Below, piece by piece: positions 1 through 9,820 of a stretch of DNA of 64,000 nt. Both the position numbers and the translations under genes were made by a program. The notes below the pieces were generated by a model, which was not told the origin of the DNA, did no database searches, and saw only the letters and a list, made by a program, of their open reading frames with translations. Position 1 is the first letter of the stretch. Every line of letters begins with the position of its first letter. This DNA is from Rheum nobile (taxonomy: Eukaryota > Streptophyta > Magnoliopsida > Caryophyllales > Polygonaceae). Where the stretch lies: positions 361,954-425,953 of the forward strand of contig WOAB01000884.1 in NCBI GenBank assembly GCA_027886185.1. Direction: 5' to 3'.

Positions 1-510
1 GATTGTAGGAACATTATTTCCTATAGGCATACGAAAGCCTTTTGGATCGGCCCAAAAGGATAGGGCGTGGGCTTGATGAGCTAGGTCCTCTCCCCATTGA
101 AAATGGGTAATGACCCAAGGCCACAACCTTGAGTCCATTTCTCCTCTATATATGCTAGGAGATTTATCTCCAAACTTTCAATGTGGGACAAGTTCTTGCC
201 CCCACATTTGCCCAAGTTTTGCACTTCATGCAAGCTACATTGGGCCTCCATTTCTCATTCAAACGGAAATCATTTTTGTCGTATGAGTACACTACGAGAG
301 TGTGCTCGCGTAGATGAAGCCAATGCTCCCACTTTTTGGTGTTGACAATGGCCGGAGCCCACCGGAATTGTGCCCGGAAAAGAGCCCGGCGCCACATGTT
401 AAAATGAGTTCCAACATTTAGTTACTTGGCTTATAAATGTACTGCTTTGCCTACCATCTCTTGTTCACTTATTTCCTTTGCTTTTATTCTCTTCTTGCAT
501 TTCTACAGGT

Positions 511-690
511 ATGCCTATGTAACTATTGTTTATGAGTGTTCTTAATTATTTAACCTGCATCTTCAATTTTATTTTATCTATTATTTGAACATGTGTTTTA
601 TACAGATATGCCTATTTAACCTGCATTTCTATAGGTATGCCTATTTAACCTGCATCTTCAATTTTATTTTATCTATTATTTAACATGCAT
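511..690 (+). repeat. Short local tandem duplication
   Basis: The phrase GGTATGCCTAT followed by TTAACCTGCATCTTC and an ATTTTATTTTATCTATTATTT tract (written here in parts) occurs near 511-595 and again near 631-690. A shorter echo, TTTTATTTTATCTATTATTT, lies at about 815-835. This is seen directly; copy boundaries are approximate. No function is implied. Confidence 0.6.
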
Positions 691-942
691 CTCCCCCGCA
701 ATAACATGTGTTTTATGAAACCCCCCTCATCAAGAAGCACTAACAAATGTGTTGTTTCTTTGAAAATCTTAAATATTGAATTTAGCCTATTTTTGCCTTT
801 AAATCCTGAAACAATTTTATTTTATCTATTATTTGAACGTGCTTTTCACAGTCTAATTTTTCTATAGGGTTTTTGGATTTTGCACAATATATATGTTTTG
901 GAATGACTTGGTGTGGAACAAAGACTGGTTTGGTGTTGCATG

Positions 943-1485
943 TGTACTATAGCATGTAATATCGCGTCTATGGATATAAATGTCTGTACAAAAACTATCT
1001 CGTGTTTTTATACATTTCCAAATCTATTAGTATTTAACTTAGGCTTCAAGAAAATTTAACTTTTTCTCAGCGCCAATCGATAACAACGCTGTCTTCGCAA
1101 GCAAAATGTTAATACAATCAAAGGGACTTTTTCTCCTTTACCACCTCGAAGATTTATGCCTTCATATCCATTACTAGATCTTCATGTGAACTAAATTTTG
1201 ATTTCATGTTCCATGTTTACTATAGTCTCTTCTCACATGTCTAAAAGTATAAACATGTGTACAAACAATTATATTAATTTATATACATTTTCCGTTTTAA
1301 TAGTATTTTATTTTTATCAGTGTTGATGTATAACTGCATGTTTGTCTTTGTAATCTTATAAATTGCATGTTTACTATAGTCTTTATTCACATCTCTAAAA
1401 GTATAAATATGTCTACAAGCAACTATATCAATTTGTATACATTCTCTATTTATTAATATTTCCCTTTTTTAATGTTGATTGATAA
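943..1485 (+). repeat. Three degenerate ~100-130 bp repeats
   Basis: Three diverged copies share an order of motifs: GCATGTNTACTATAG, then a TCTAAAAGTATAAA-like stretch, then GTNTACAA, then a TATACATT tract followed by TTAGTATTT or TTAATATTT. They start near 943, 1206 and 1366. The copies directly precede the Agenet ORF and might be upstream intronic or intergenic sequence. Read by eye; divergence is high. Confidence 0.5.
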
Positions 1486-1521
1486 GTGTAAAAGCGACAA
1501 ATTTTGTTTCCCAGATTATCG

Positions 1522-1890
1522 ATGACGCGCTTTTACAAGATCAGAGATCTCGTTGAAGTTGTAGGCTCAGAAGATTTTTTTCTTGGCTCGTTATATGAAG
1601 CAATAATAGCTGGCTATTGTTACGCTAATCACTATGAGGTTGAGTATATTACAATGTATGATTTCACGGCTGCACAGAGAATGCGTGAAACATTACCCTT
1701 TTGCAAGATAACACTACCACCGATGATTATATTTCAAGAAAAGTACAGTTTGGGGGAATCAATCGACATATGGCACAACAGTGGTTGGTGGATCGGCCAT
1801 GTCACAAAGATTCAAGTTCTTGAAGGCAAGTATGAGGTCTATCTACCTTTATCTAAGAAAACAGTGGAAGTGAGGCATTCTAAGATGTGA
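1522..1890 (+). CDS. Small tandem-Agenet (Tudor-like) domain protein, possibly an exon or gene fragment
   Basis: The ORF is open from 1504, but the first ATG is at 1522, giving about 122 residues (MTRFYKIRDLVEVVG at the N-terminus). Two Agenet-like modules are visible. Module 1 covers residues about 4-60, with the LVEVVGSEDFFLGSLYEA opening and a YEVEY strand. Module 2 covers about 75-120, with SIDIWHNSGWWIGHV followed by KYEVYLP. The GWW.G.V core is characteristic of plant Agenet domains. Such domains belong to the Tudor-like royal family and often bind chromatin or RNA; a role for this copy is inference only. A polypyrimidine tract ending in CCCAG lies just before the ATG at about 1505-1514, so this may be an internal or last exon of a longer gene. 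Plant Agenet proteins are usually much longer, so a fragment is likely. A related relic lies at 29516-29899, on the other side of the retrotransposon complex. Confidence 0.6.
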   Translation: MTRFYKIRDLVEVVGSEDFFLGSLYEAIIAGYCYANHYEVEYITMYDFTAAQRMRETLPFCKITLPPMIIFQEKYSLGESIDIWHNSGWWIGHVTKIQVLEGKYEVYLPLSKKTVEVRHSKM

Positions 1891-2957
1891 CCTCGCCTTT
1901 TTTCTAACTACAACACGTGTATATAAAGAATCGCCTTCTTTTTTGTTTTTTGTAATACCATACAAACTCCTACTTTTAGATAAACGTCTACTATGAAGGC
2001 GGTATCATACTCCAACTTTCTTATCGGACGATGTTTTTTGCATGCTCGTAAATCGCATGTACGACATTCCAAGATATAGAGCGTCAACGCTTTTGTGTTC
2101 TTAAATGTTATATGTACTAAGGAATCCTTTGTTCTTTCATTTCTATAATGTTATTTCATTTCAGTAGAACATATGAGTTATATGACTCAACGGAGTTGAG
2201 ACCAAATAAAACGAGAAACATAAATGAGACAGAAAATTAGTCTGTTGCTATCTCCATAAGTTGAGCAGTGAGACAATCAAGATTTGCGAACTTGACGAGC
2301 TCAATTATGTTCTCCAATGTTCACGCAAATTTTATTTGGACCTCTACGACCTTCACTTCTTCTCCCGTAGGTCCAAGTGTCACAGATCGACGGGAAAATT
2401 ATGCTTCTTCTTCTACAATCCCACCAAGCTCACTTCCCTTATTCAAAGAAAATCGCTATTATGGGTTGAGATGGCTGCAAGTTTCTTGCTACTTTTTCCT
2501 TTGTCGGTTAATTATGGTGGGCCTCGAGCCTCTACTGGTTCATCTCAAAAACATTAGCGCGCTTATGAGAATTCCTTGTATGACTTGCCCCCCTGATCAT
2601 AATGTTGTCGGTACATTTGCCTTGGGAGTGGCACAGTTTAAGGAGCGAGACTCTTGTCTTCTTAAGAGCGTGTTTCAAGTGTCTTATGTTTAGAGGTTCC
2701 CTTGGCAACATGTCCAACAATTTGACCACTTAAAAGTGCGCTTGAGATTGTTGGCCTTGTCGATCAACTATTGCGTCCAGTTTTCAATGCCACTCCCTCT
2801 ACTCTGTGATGTAGCGCATTGTTTGTACTCATTTTCATTGCGACCTAATCCTTTCTGCAATTAGCTAGATTTATCTCGTTACAGTCACTACATCCACAAC
2901 TCAAACACGATTCAGCACATAAATGTTGTATAATGTATTTGCACTTAATGCCCCTTT
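1891..2957. other. Non-coding or unrecognised interval
   Basis: Moderately AT-rich. Overlapping ORFs exist on both strands at 2261-2729, including a minus-strand one with a KKTRVSLLKLCHSQG stretch. None shows a domain I recognise. On the minus strand the region reads on upstream only with stops, which could be a decayed coding fragment of unknown origin. Confidence 0.4.
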
Positions 2958-3068
2958 AACTAAAAATAAAAAAAAACATCATTTTTATCTTAAGCTACTA
3001 AACATTGACAAGCAATCGCAAAAAAAAAACTCCCTACTGCAACAAATACAACACGTTCCGTAATTGAC
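2958..3068 (+). repeat. Dispersed repeat copy 1, interrupted by the hAT element
   Basis: A stretch with ATCTTAAGCTACTAAACATT, then GACAAGCAATCGCAAAAAA, then CAATTGACATTCC-like sequence recurs in diverged form at about 36847-36945. There it reads ATCTTAAGTTACTAAACATT, then GACAATCTCCCGCAAAAAA, then GCAATTGACC. The hAT element at 3077 is inserted just past the shared part. Identity of the repeat family is unknown. Confidence 0.55.
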
Positions 3069-3076
3069 ATTCCAAG

Positions 3077-3943
3077 TAGGACTGTTCATCGGTTTTGGTT
3101 TTCGGTTTTTTGGCCAGAACCGAAACCGAACCGATTATATTCGGTTCGGTTTTCGGTTCGTATAAAAATCATATTCGGGTCGGGTTCGGTTCGGTTCGGT
3201 CTGAACCGATTTAAAGAAATAAATAAAAACTAAAACTAACCTAGACCTAATCTTTGTTTTACACTTTTACTTTCACAGGCTTCACGCAGCGCCCACTCCG
3301 CCGCATTTCTCGTCTGTTTCAACTTTCAAAGAAGCGAAGCCATAGAGATGGAGCCATCAGCCAGTCGCTCTCTCCTCCCAATTCTCTTCTTTTGAATCCC
3401 GCTCAAGCAGTCCCCGGCGCGCGAGATCTTTATTCCTCCATCGCACTCGAGCAGTCCTCGGCGGCGTCGCGGCGAGATCTTCATTCCTCCGGTGATGGTA
3501 CGTTCGACATCTGCTCTTGTTTTCTCTGCGTGTTTCTCTCTTTTCTTTCTTTGGTTGTTTATGTAGGCCACATGTTTTGGTAGAAATTGCTGAACAATTG
3601 GTGTGTTATAGCCTATAAGCCGCAGTTTCGATCCGCTTCATGTCTAATTAACATGAACATTCATGTTTCTTTGTCGTCAGAGGCGATGAACTGATGAAGT
3701 CACCACACATGACATGTTTGCTTGCTAGTTGCTATTGTCCACTTCGGTTCGGTTCACCAGAACCAGAATTGACCACAACCCTAAACCTAATATCAGTACG
3801 TTCGGTTATTTCGGTTTTAAATCGAACCGAACCCGAACTAAACCGAACCGAACCGGAATACTTCGGTTTTTGGTTCATAAAATTTCAAACTTCGGTTCGG
3901 TTCGGTTTTGTTCGGTTCGGTTTTGGCCCGATGAACAGTCCTA
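3077..3943. mobile_element. Non-autonomous hAT-type DNA transposon (867 bp)
   Basis: The ends are perfect 16-bp inverted repeats, TAGGACTGTTCATCGG at 3077-3092 and CCGATGAACAGTCCTA at 3928-3943. They are flanked by an exact 8-bp direct repeat ATTCCAAG at 3069-3076 and 3944-3951. An 8-bp duplication and short ends starting (C/T)AGG are typical of the hAT superfamily. Subterminal regions (about 3095-3215 and 3745-3925) are packed with GGTTCGGTT / AACCGAACC repeats in opposite orientations. The interior, about 3240-3560, is GC-richer and unlike the ends; it holds a short ORF followed by a GTACGTTC donor-like site. No transposase is encoded, so movement would have needed a partner. Confidence 0.85.
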
Positions 3944-3951
3944 ATTCCAAG

Positions 3952-4259
3952 CGCCAAACACGGCACGGTAAAATACGATATACATTTTATTTTATTTTTT
4001 GGCTTAAGAAAGTACACTTTTGGTTGTACTTCTTACTGCCGTCATACATCGTTTGCAGATCAACACTGATGTACTCTATTTATTCCATCAAGAGCTTTTA
4101 CAATGTAGTCACTTTTCGTACAATGCAAGTACTTTTTATGAATCATTCCAAAACTTAATTCCAAATAATCCATACTTTTTATATTAAGAGTCCATTTATG
4201 TGCTACTGAAGTTTACACAAATATACATACATTTATTACTTATAATTCCTAAAGACATG
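3952..4259. other. Flank between hAT element and retrotransposon A
   Basis: AT-rich, no recognisable gene or repeat. It ends with AAAGACA immediately before the TGATACAC start of the element A LTR. The 3' LTR of A is truncated, so a target-site duplication cannot be checked. Confidence 0.5.
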
Positions 4260-5393
4260 TGATACACACAATTATGTTGTGTATATAGACGGAGTTTTAG
4301 CATATATTTAGTGGTGTTTAGGGAAGAATTGAAGCTTTACTGGAGCATTGGAGTGGAGACACTGAAGACGTCACTTGGAGGCATTTTAGGAGATTTCTGG
4401 AGCTGAAGCAAAGAAACCCCAAGAAGTGCTCTGGCGGCGACCGCCGCACCCGTCAGCAGTGGATCCGAACTCTTTTATTTCCTTATTTCATATTTTATTA
4501 TTATTAGTGTTTTTATTATTTCGTTATAATTTATCTTTAGAGACTTATTTACTTTTAGTATTTAAGGGTAGAGGGAAGGCTTGTTTCCCGGCGAACCCTA
4601 CTTTCATTGTTTTTCCTTTCTACGTACCTTGCTATGAAGAACCAAGCCTCTCTTGCTTAGTCAGACAATTGAAGCTTTCGTCTTGATTTAGTTGTGAGAT
4701 TTTCGTTCCTTATCTATCGCATGGATTTTATCTATTCTCTTGCTTGAATTGTTTATGATTAATATTGATAATCTCTAGCCTGTGCAACTAGGGTTTGTCT
4801 CTATTGATTGATTGCTAAATCTAGATTGTTACTGGTTGAGCATATCTTCATCGTATTAGCAACTGCATCGTACTAGTAACTGGTTGTGCTAGTCTTATGT
4901 AGAAGAGAACTGATTTACATTCTAGTATAAAAGCTGGTTGTTTTATGCTAGATTGTATCCTATCTATATTCCTATCCTTAATGCTGCTGTTAAACTGAAT
5001 CTTGATGGTTTCATGGTTGTTTAATTAGTTAGTGCTATAAGTATCTGGTTGTGCTTGTAGTTACTTTAGAAAAGGAATAGGAATTTCCATTGCATGAGAT
5101 ATTGAATGATTATCTATGATCAACTTATCATACGAATAGTGGATGTTTGTTTGGCTGAGCTATTTCCCCAATTACTGAATTCATCATTCTTTCGTTTGTT
5201 TGCTTTTGCATGCGTAGTGATTCTAAAACATACAAAAAAACCCTCCGGTTACTTTAAGATTGACATAGAAATTATACATAAAGATAGAATCTGTCTCCCT
5301 GTGGACTCGACCCTTACTTACTTAGGACTACGGTTTAAGGTTTGTTTGGATAACTTGCATAGCAGTAATTAGCACGACAAATTGCTGTTATCA
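4260..5393 (+). repeat. Element A 5' LTR (1134 bp)
   Basis: It begins TGATACAC and ends GTTATCA, giving TG...CA termini. Bases 4260-4866 match the truncated 3' LTR at 27915-28522. A TATTTAAG box at 4559-4566 is a candidate TATA element. A GCGGCGACCGCCGC motif at about 4435-4450 is the family GC motif that recurs in the internal region. Short ORFs inside are not genes. Confidence 0.85.
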
Positions 5394-5500
5394 AATTGGC
5401 GCCGTAGCTTGCATAAATCCTAGTTGCCACCATTCAACGATATTTGCATTGCATATTTCGGCCACGTTAAATTGGCGCCGTTGCCGGGGAGGAGTTTATG
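5394..5500 (+). other. Primer-site region with a duplicated LTR tail (mosaic junction)
   Basis: Directly after A's LTR comes AATTGGCGCCGTAGCTTGC, a degenerate primer-binding site. At 5429-5490 there is a second stretch that nearly duplicates 6828-6889: the last ~40 bp of a B-type LTR plus a complete TGGCGCCGTTGCCGGGGA site. It is followed by GGAGTTTATG and then the 5'-truncated B LTR. This is not what a simple nested insertion leaves behind, and points to recombination or template switching between related elements. Confidence 0.65.
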
Positions 5501-6867
5501 CATGCACCTTTACTAGAAATTATTAGCATTATTTAGAGAAGTTTATGACTAGATTTGAGGTTAAGTCTGTAATCCAGAAGATGTGGAGAGAATTGAAGAT
5601 ATCCAGAGATTTACAACTTAATGAAGGATGGAGAAGATGAAGATGGATGAGGATCTGCTTGAAGACTAATTGGAGAAGGCTACCAACACTTGGTAGTATG
5701 GAAGAGCGGAAGAGAAGAAGTGAAGAGCTAAAGAAAGGAGAGGGCGGGTGTCACCGCCCCACGCCAGACTCCACCGCGACCCGGCGGTGGGTCTCAGAGA
5801 AGGAAGCTGGTCACGCCAGAAGATATCCGCCGCCCCGCGGTGGAAGTCACCGCCCCGCGGTGGAAGTCACCGCCCCGCGGTGGGCACGTAACGCCTCGCG
5901 GCCAGCGAAGACATTATTTCCTTATTTTGCATTTTCGGATTTCCCATTTTTATTTTATTTTATTTCCTTTACTATTTTCGTTAGGTTTAGCTTATTTCCC
6001 CTAAGCCTATAAAAGACCTATTTCCAGGTCTTGAGGAGCAGACACTTTTTATTATCATCGTAGTTTTCTTTTCTCAATTAGGGTTTCATTTTGCATCTCA
6101 ATGGAGCACTAATTTCCCCTTGTTCTACTAGACGTTTGAAGCAATACAGTTGATTTGTTTGTGAGATTTCTATTCCTTGTTCTTATTCTTATATGTGTTG
6201 GTTTAATTCTCTTGATATTATTGAGTATTGATTTATCGTTATTCTTCTTAGCCTGATCAACTAGGTTGAGTAATATTTATCAAATTGCTAGGATTTGCAT
6301 ATAGTGGAATACGAGTGCATATCTAGTAGCAAACACAATTGTTGCATATAGTGGAATACGAGTGTGCAATTGTGAGAGAGAATTATTTGCATGTTGAATA
6401 GTAAGGTTTTCTTCTATTTGCATGTATCCTATACCCTTGTATGAATGCTATTGCTTTATTAGTGGTAAGGTTTTCTTCCATTGATATTGTAGTAAGTACT
6501 ATCAACAACTGTCTGAATTGGCAGTTATTTACGATCAGGGTAGGAACAACCATAAGAATAGTTAAAGAACTTGGATTTAATAGATTTCAGTGATCAAATT
6601 ACATCTTTGTATTGTGGATCTCGTTCTAGTGGAACTACTTTCCCCAAATCATACTCTCAATCAACTAAAGCTGTTTACTTTACTCTGTTTGATAACCAAA
6701 ACCCCCTTTCCTTGTTACTTGTTGATTATAATTGCATACTTCATCAGATCTTCCCTGTGGGTTCGACCCTTACTTGCTTGCTATACATCTGTTTAGTAGG
6801 TTTGTTAGGATTTTTACTTTGATTAGGCCATTCAACGATATTTGCATTGCATATTTCGGCCACGTCA
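5501..6867 (+). repeat. Element B 5' LTR, missing its first ~15 bp
   Basis: It aligns with the 3' LTR from CATGCACCTTTACTAG (5501 against 12424); the TGATAGGTGTCATTT present at 12409 is missing. It ends ...CGGCCACGTCA at 6867. TATAAAAG at 6008-6015 is a good TATA box, with a likely transcription start some 30 bp downstream. The GC-motif block at about 5748-5900 has one more CCGCGGTGG unit than the 3' LTR. About 20 differences from the 3' LTR by eye over more than 1.3 kb. Confidence 0.8.
6008..6015 (+). promoter_or_regulatory. TATA box of element B 5' LTR
   Basis: TATAAAAG within GCCTATAAAAGACC. The same octamer is preserved in the 3' LTR at 12911-12918. Position about 510 bp into the LTR fits the U3/R boundary of a long plant LTR. 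Promoter activity is inferred. Confidence 0.6.
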
Positions 6868-6870
6868 AAT

Positions 6871-6888
6871 TGGCGCCGTTGCCGGGGA
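6871..6888 (+). other. Primer-binding site of element B
   Basis: TGGCGCCGTTGCCGGGGA, three bases after the LTR end. This sequence is the classic primer site of Athila elements, reported as complementary to the 3' end of a tRNA-Asp. Confidence 0.85.
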
Positions 6889-6942
6889 AGTTTTCTATTT
6901 TGTTGTGTGTTTTTGTGATTGACTTTGGTGGAGACCTATCTT

Positions 6943-8591
6943 ATGGTCGACACTCGTAGTACTGACTCTCCTCTAGATGTTTTTGATCCAGAAATCGACA
7001 GATCATTCCGTGCGAACCTACGCGATCAAGGAGAAGAAGAAGCAGAGGTTGAAACAGTTGAGACAGTTGAGACGACTGAGCCAGTTGACATTCCTCCTGC
7101 TGCAATGGCCGAAACTCTGAGAGAGCTGACTGAACCAACATTGGGGCACAACCCCCCTTGGCTGTCGTCATTCCTGCACTTGACGAAGGGGTGAACTTTG
7201 AGCTGAAATCTGAAGTTGTTGCTTATCTCCCGAAATTCCATGGTTTGAGTGGAGAGGACCCGATATCTCATCTGGCTAAATTCCACAATGTCTGCATGAC
7301 TATGAAGCCAAAGAATGTGATGGAGGATCAAATCAAGATGAGAGCCTTTGGTTTTTCTTTGCTAGACTCTGCTAGCGACTGGTATTATCACTTGCCGCCA
7401 GGGACCATAAATATCTGGACTAAACTGCACAAGGCATTTCTTGACAAGTACTTCCCAACAAAGAAGGCGAATGCTTTGAAAAAGGCAATTGTTAACATTG
7501 AGCAGGGTGCTGATGAGACGCTATATGACTATCTTGAGCAGTACAAGAGGCTTTGCTCTAGCTGCCCGTTCCACGGATACGCCAAGCAAAATCTTGTTCT
7601 CTACTTACACAATGGCCTGCTCGATCAAGAGAGAAGGATGGTTGACGCTGCATGCGGTGGGAGCATTCTTAATCTGACACCGGACGCAGCCATGGAAAGA
7701 TTTCAGGAGATGAGTGAGAGTACCAGGAGCTTTGGTAAGACATACCAGAGAAAAGTAGTCAATGCTGTGACTCCTGCAGGACCTAGCCCTGTGCTGAATG
7801 AGTTAGTTGAGTTGAATGAGATGGTGAAGAGAACGGCAAACCAAAACACTCCTCAATAAGTCAAATCATGTGGGATTTGCTGTGATCAATTCCACCCTAC
7901 TAATGCTTGTCCTCAGCTATAGGAAGAAGGTACTGCTGAAGTAAATGCTGTAGGAGGTTACGGACCCCCTAGACCGTGTTTTGATGGACAACCCAACTAC
8001 AATCCGAGAGGGCGAGACCACCCGGGTTTCAGATGGAGCGACCCACAAGGTGGTCAACAGCCATTACAATAGCAATACCAACAGAGAGCCCCATACCAAC
8101 AGAGGCCCCAAGGCCAATATACTTCTGCTACTACTGAAGATATGCTCAAGACCTTGACCCAGCACTTCGCCACTCATGTTCAGACTACTGAATCAAGCAT
8201 AAAGAATATGGAGATGCAGATTGGCCAACTGGCTGATGTTGTCACCAAGATTGACCAGAGGACATCAAATTCCTTGCCATCTCAGACTACAGTGAATCCG
8301 AGGGAAAATGTGAGTGCCATTACCCTCCGAAGCAGAAAGCAACTGGTCGTTCCTCCTAGTGCTGAAAAGGAGAACGAATATGAGATGGAGAAAATCGCCG
8401 ACCGCCCCGCGTCACCTCTCACCGCGACCCGGCGGTACGTTGGATCTGAGGCCAATAAAGAAGCATGCATGTCACCGCCCCGCGGCGACACTGACCGCGA
8501 CCCGGCGGTGAGCCTCAGTAATCCCTCCTCACACCCACCGCCCCGCGGCGATGACCACCGCCCCGCGGCGATGACCACCGCCCCGCGGTGA
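6943..8591 (+). pseudogene. gag: Element B gag (broken)
   Basis: Gag forms the retroelement particle and binds its RNA. The ATG at 6943 (MVDTRSTDSP) is chosen because element C has the same start at 18906 and no ATG upstream is shared. The capsid-like region is at about 7250-7680 (FGFSLLDSASDWYYHLPPG, then FLDKYFPT). A CCHC knuckle (CGICCDQFHPTNAC) lies at about 7873-7914. Breaks: a one-base deletion near 7141-7150 shifts the frame, and in-frame stops TAA 7857-7859, TAG 7920-7922 and TAG 8070-8072 follow. The reading frame then runs into the GC-motif linker (about 8398-8610), where it shifts against the protease frame. The linker encodes proline/arginine-rich PPRGD-like repeats. Not functional as it stands. 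Confidence 0.85.
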
Positions 8592-9760
8592 GACCACCGC
8601 GACCCGGCATCCAAAATCCCAGCTCCACTGATGAGGTTTGTGTTGATACTTATGTTCATCCGGTCTTTCCCCCTCTTGGTTCCGAGAAACCACCAGCACC
8701 TTTTCCCGAGGCGCTAAAGGCTAGAAGGGTCACCGACGACAATGATCTTTTCGAGACATTCCGAAACTGTGAAGTGAACATCCCTCTTCTTAAGCTTATT
8801 AAGGATATCCCTCGATATGCTAAGTTTTTGAAGGAGTTGTGCACCGTTAAGAGGACACAAAAGCTGAAGGTCCAGAAGAAGGTTTCGGTTGGTGAGCATG
8901 CCTCTGCAGTATTTCAAAGGCGTTTGCCTGAGAAGTGCAAGGATCCAGGTACATTTACTATTCCTATTGCTATAGGTGAGCATCGATTTGAGAAGGCCTT
9001 GTTAGACTTGGGTGCCTCTATTAATGTTGTGCCTTACTCATTGATTGAAGCTTTAGGAGTAGGACCTTTGCATGATACTAATATTGTGATTCAACTTGCT
9101 GATGGTTCTTATGTGCCCCCTAAGGGTATTGTGGAGGATATTCTTGTTAAGATAGGTCCCTTAATTTTCCCTGCTGATTTCTTCGTTATGGATATGGACT
9201 ATGATGAGCAGGTTGCTCCTGTTATGTTAGGTCGACCTTTTATGAAAACATCCATGACGAAGATTGATGTGGATAGTGGTACTTTGACTATGGAGTTCGA
9301 TGGAGTAATTTTTGAGCATAATATTCATAAGGTCAACTCCATTGAATTGCCCTCCCTTTGCTGCATTAGTGATATTGATAATCCTATTCAGGAAAATGTT
9401 AAAACTAGTGTAGTAGAGACTATAGTTGAATACTCTGCTATTGCTGAACCTATTGTTTTACATGAGCGTGATGTCTTACTTGATGACATAGGAGAGTCCA
9501 TTCCCTCTATTTTAGGCACTTGCCCCCCTGCACTAACCATACAAGGCAGTAAGCCTTCATCTAGTGTCGTGCAGCATGATCAGGTCAAGCCCTATCGGCC
9601 CCCACATCGCTCTAAGTATGGGGGAGATGCTCCAAAGGAAGCAATTATGGAGTCATTGGCCAAGAGGGAGCATGGTCTAAGGTTCAAGCCTTTCCATGGA
9701 AGGTTCCAACAGGAGGAGACAAGTAGAAGGATTCCGAGGGGATCCTGTTCTAGGTGGTAA
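8588..9760 (+). pseudogene. Element B protease region and unique C-terminal tail
   Basis: An open frame of 390 codons follows the linker. Residues about 30-120 match the C-terminal Gag region of A and C (PPFPEAL-type start, CEVNIPLLKLIKDIPRYAKF). The aspartic protease has its DLGA active site at 9005-9016, then LIEALGVGPLHDTNIVIQLA, and MLGRPFMKTSMTKIDVDSGT near 9220-9290. This part has no internal stop. The protein ends in a tail (KREHGLRFKPFHGRF, then SRRIPRGSCSRW) shared with C but absent from A, where RT follows instead. The ATG at 8588 lies in the GC linker and is probably not a natural start; the region would normally be read as a Gag-PR fusion. Confidence 0.8.
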
Positions 9761-9774
9761 TTAATTCGAAGTAC

Positions 9775-9820
9775 GTCGAGCCAACGACGTTAACTAAGGC
9801 GCTGTCCGGGAGGTAACCCG
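9775..9820 (+). other. Conserved post-pol hairpin block (element B)
   Basis: GTCGAGCCAACGACGTTAAC is followed by TAAGGCGCTGTCC and the hairpin CGGG-AGGTAA-CCCG (9807-9820). The same block lies just after the protease ORF in C (16052-16097, minus) and just after the integrase in A (25212-25256). It is non-coding and sits between the upstream ORF stop and the ORF3 leader. Function unknown. Confidence 0.7.

Larger units (their letters stand above)
1..1500. other. AT-rich flank, no gene recognised
   Basis: No supported coding region. Bases 1-420 are less AT-rich than what follows and read like a fragment of a dispersed repeat, but I cannot name it. From about 480 the sequence is AT-rich with local duplications listed separately. 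Short ORFs on either strand here have no recognisable domain. Confidence 0.5.

Noticed and set aside
2261..2729. Possible host gene on either strand
   Set aside because: Overlapping ORFs on both strands with no recognised domain and stops just outside; not enough support to call a gene.
4426..6822. ORFs inside the A and B LTRs (for example 4426-4686, 5647-6012, 6571-6822) and their repeats at 12570, 20631 and 28114
   Set aside because: They recur only because LTRs are repeated, are disrupted differently in sister LTRs, and show no domain.
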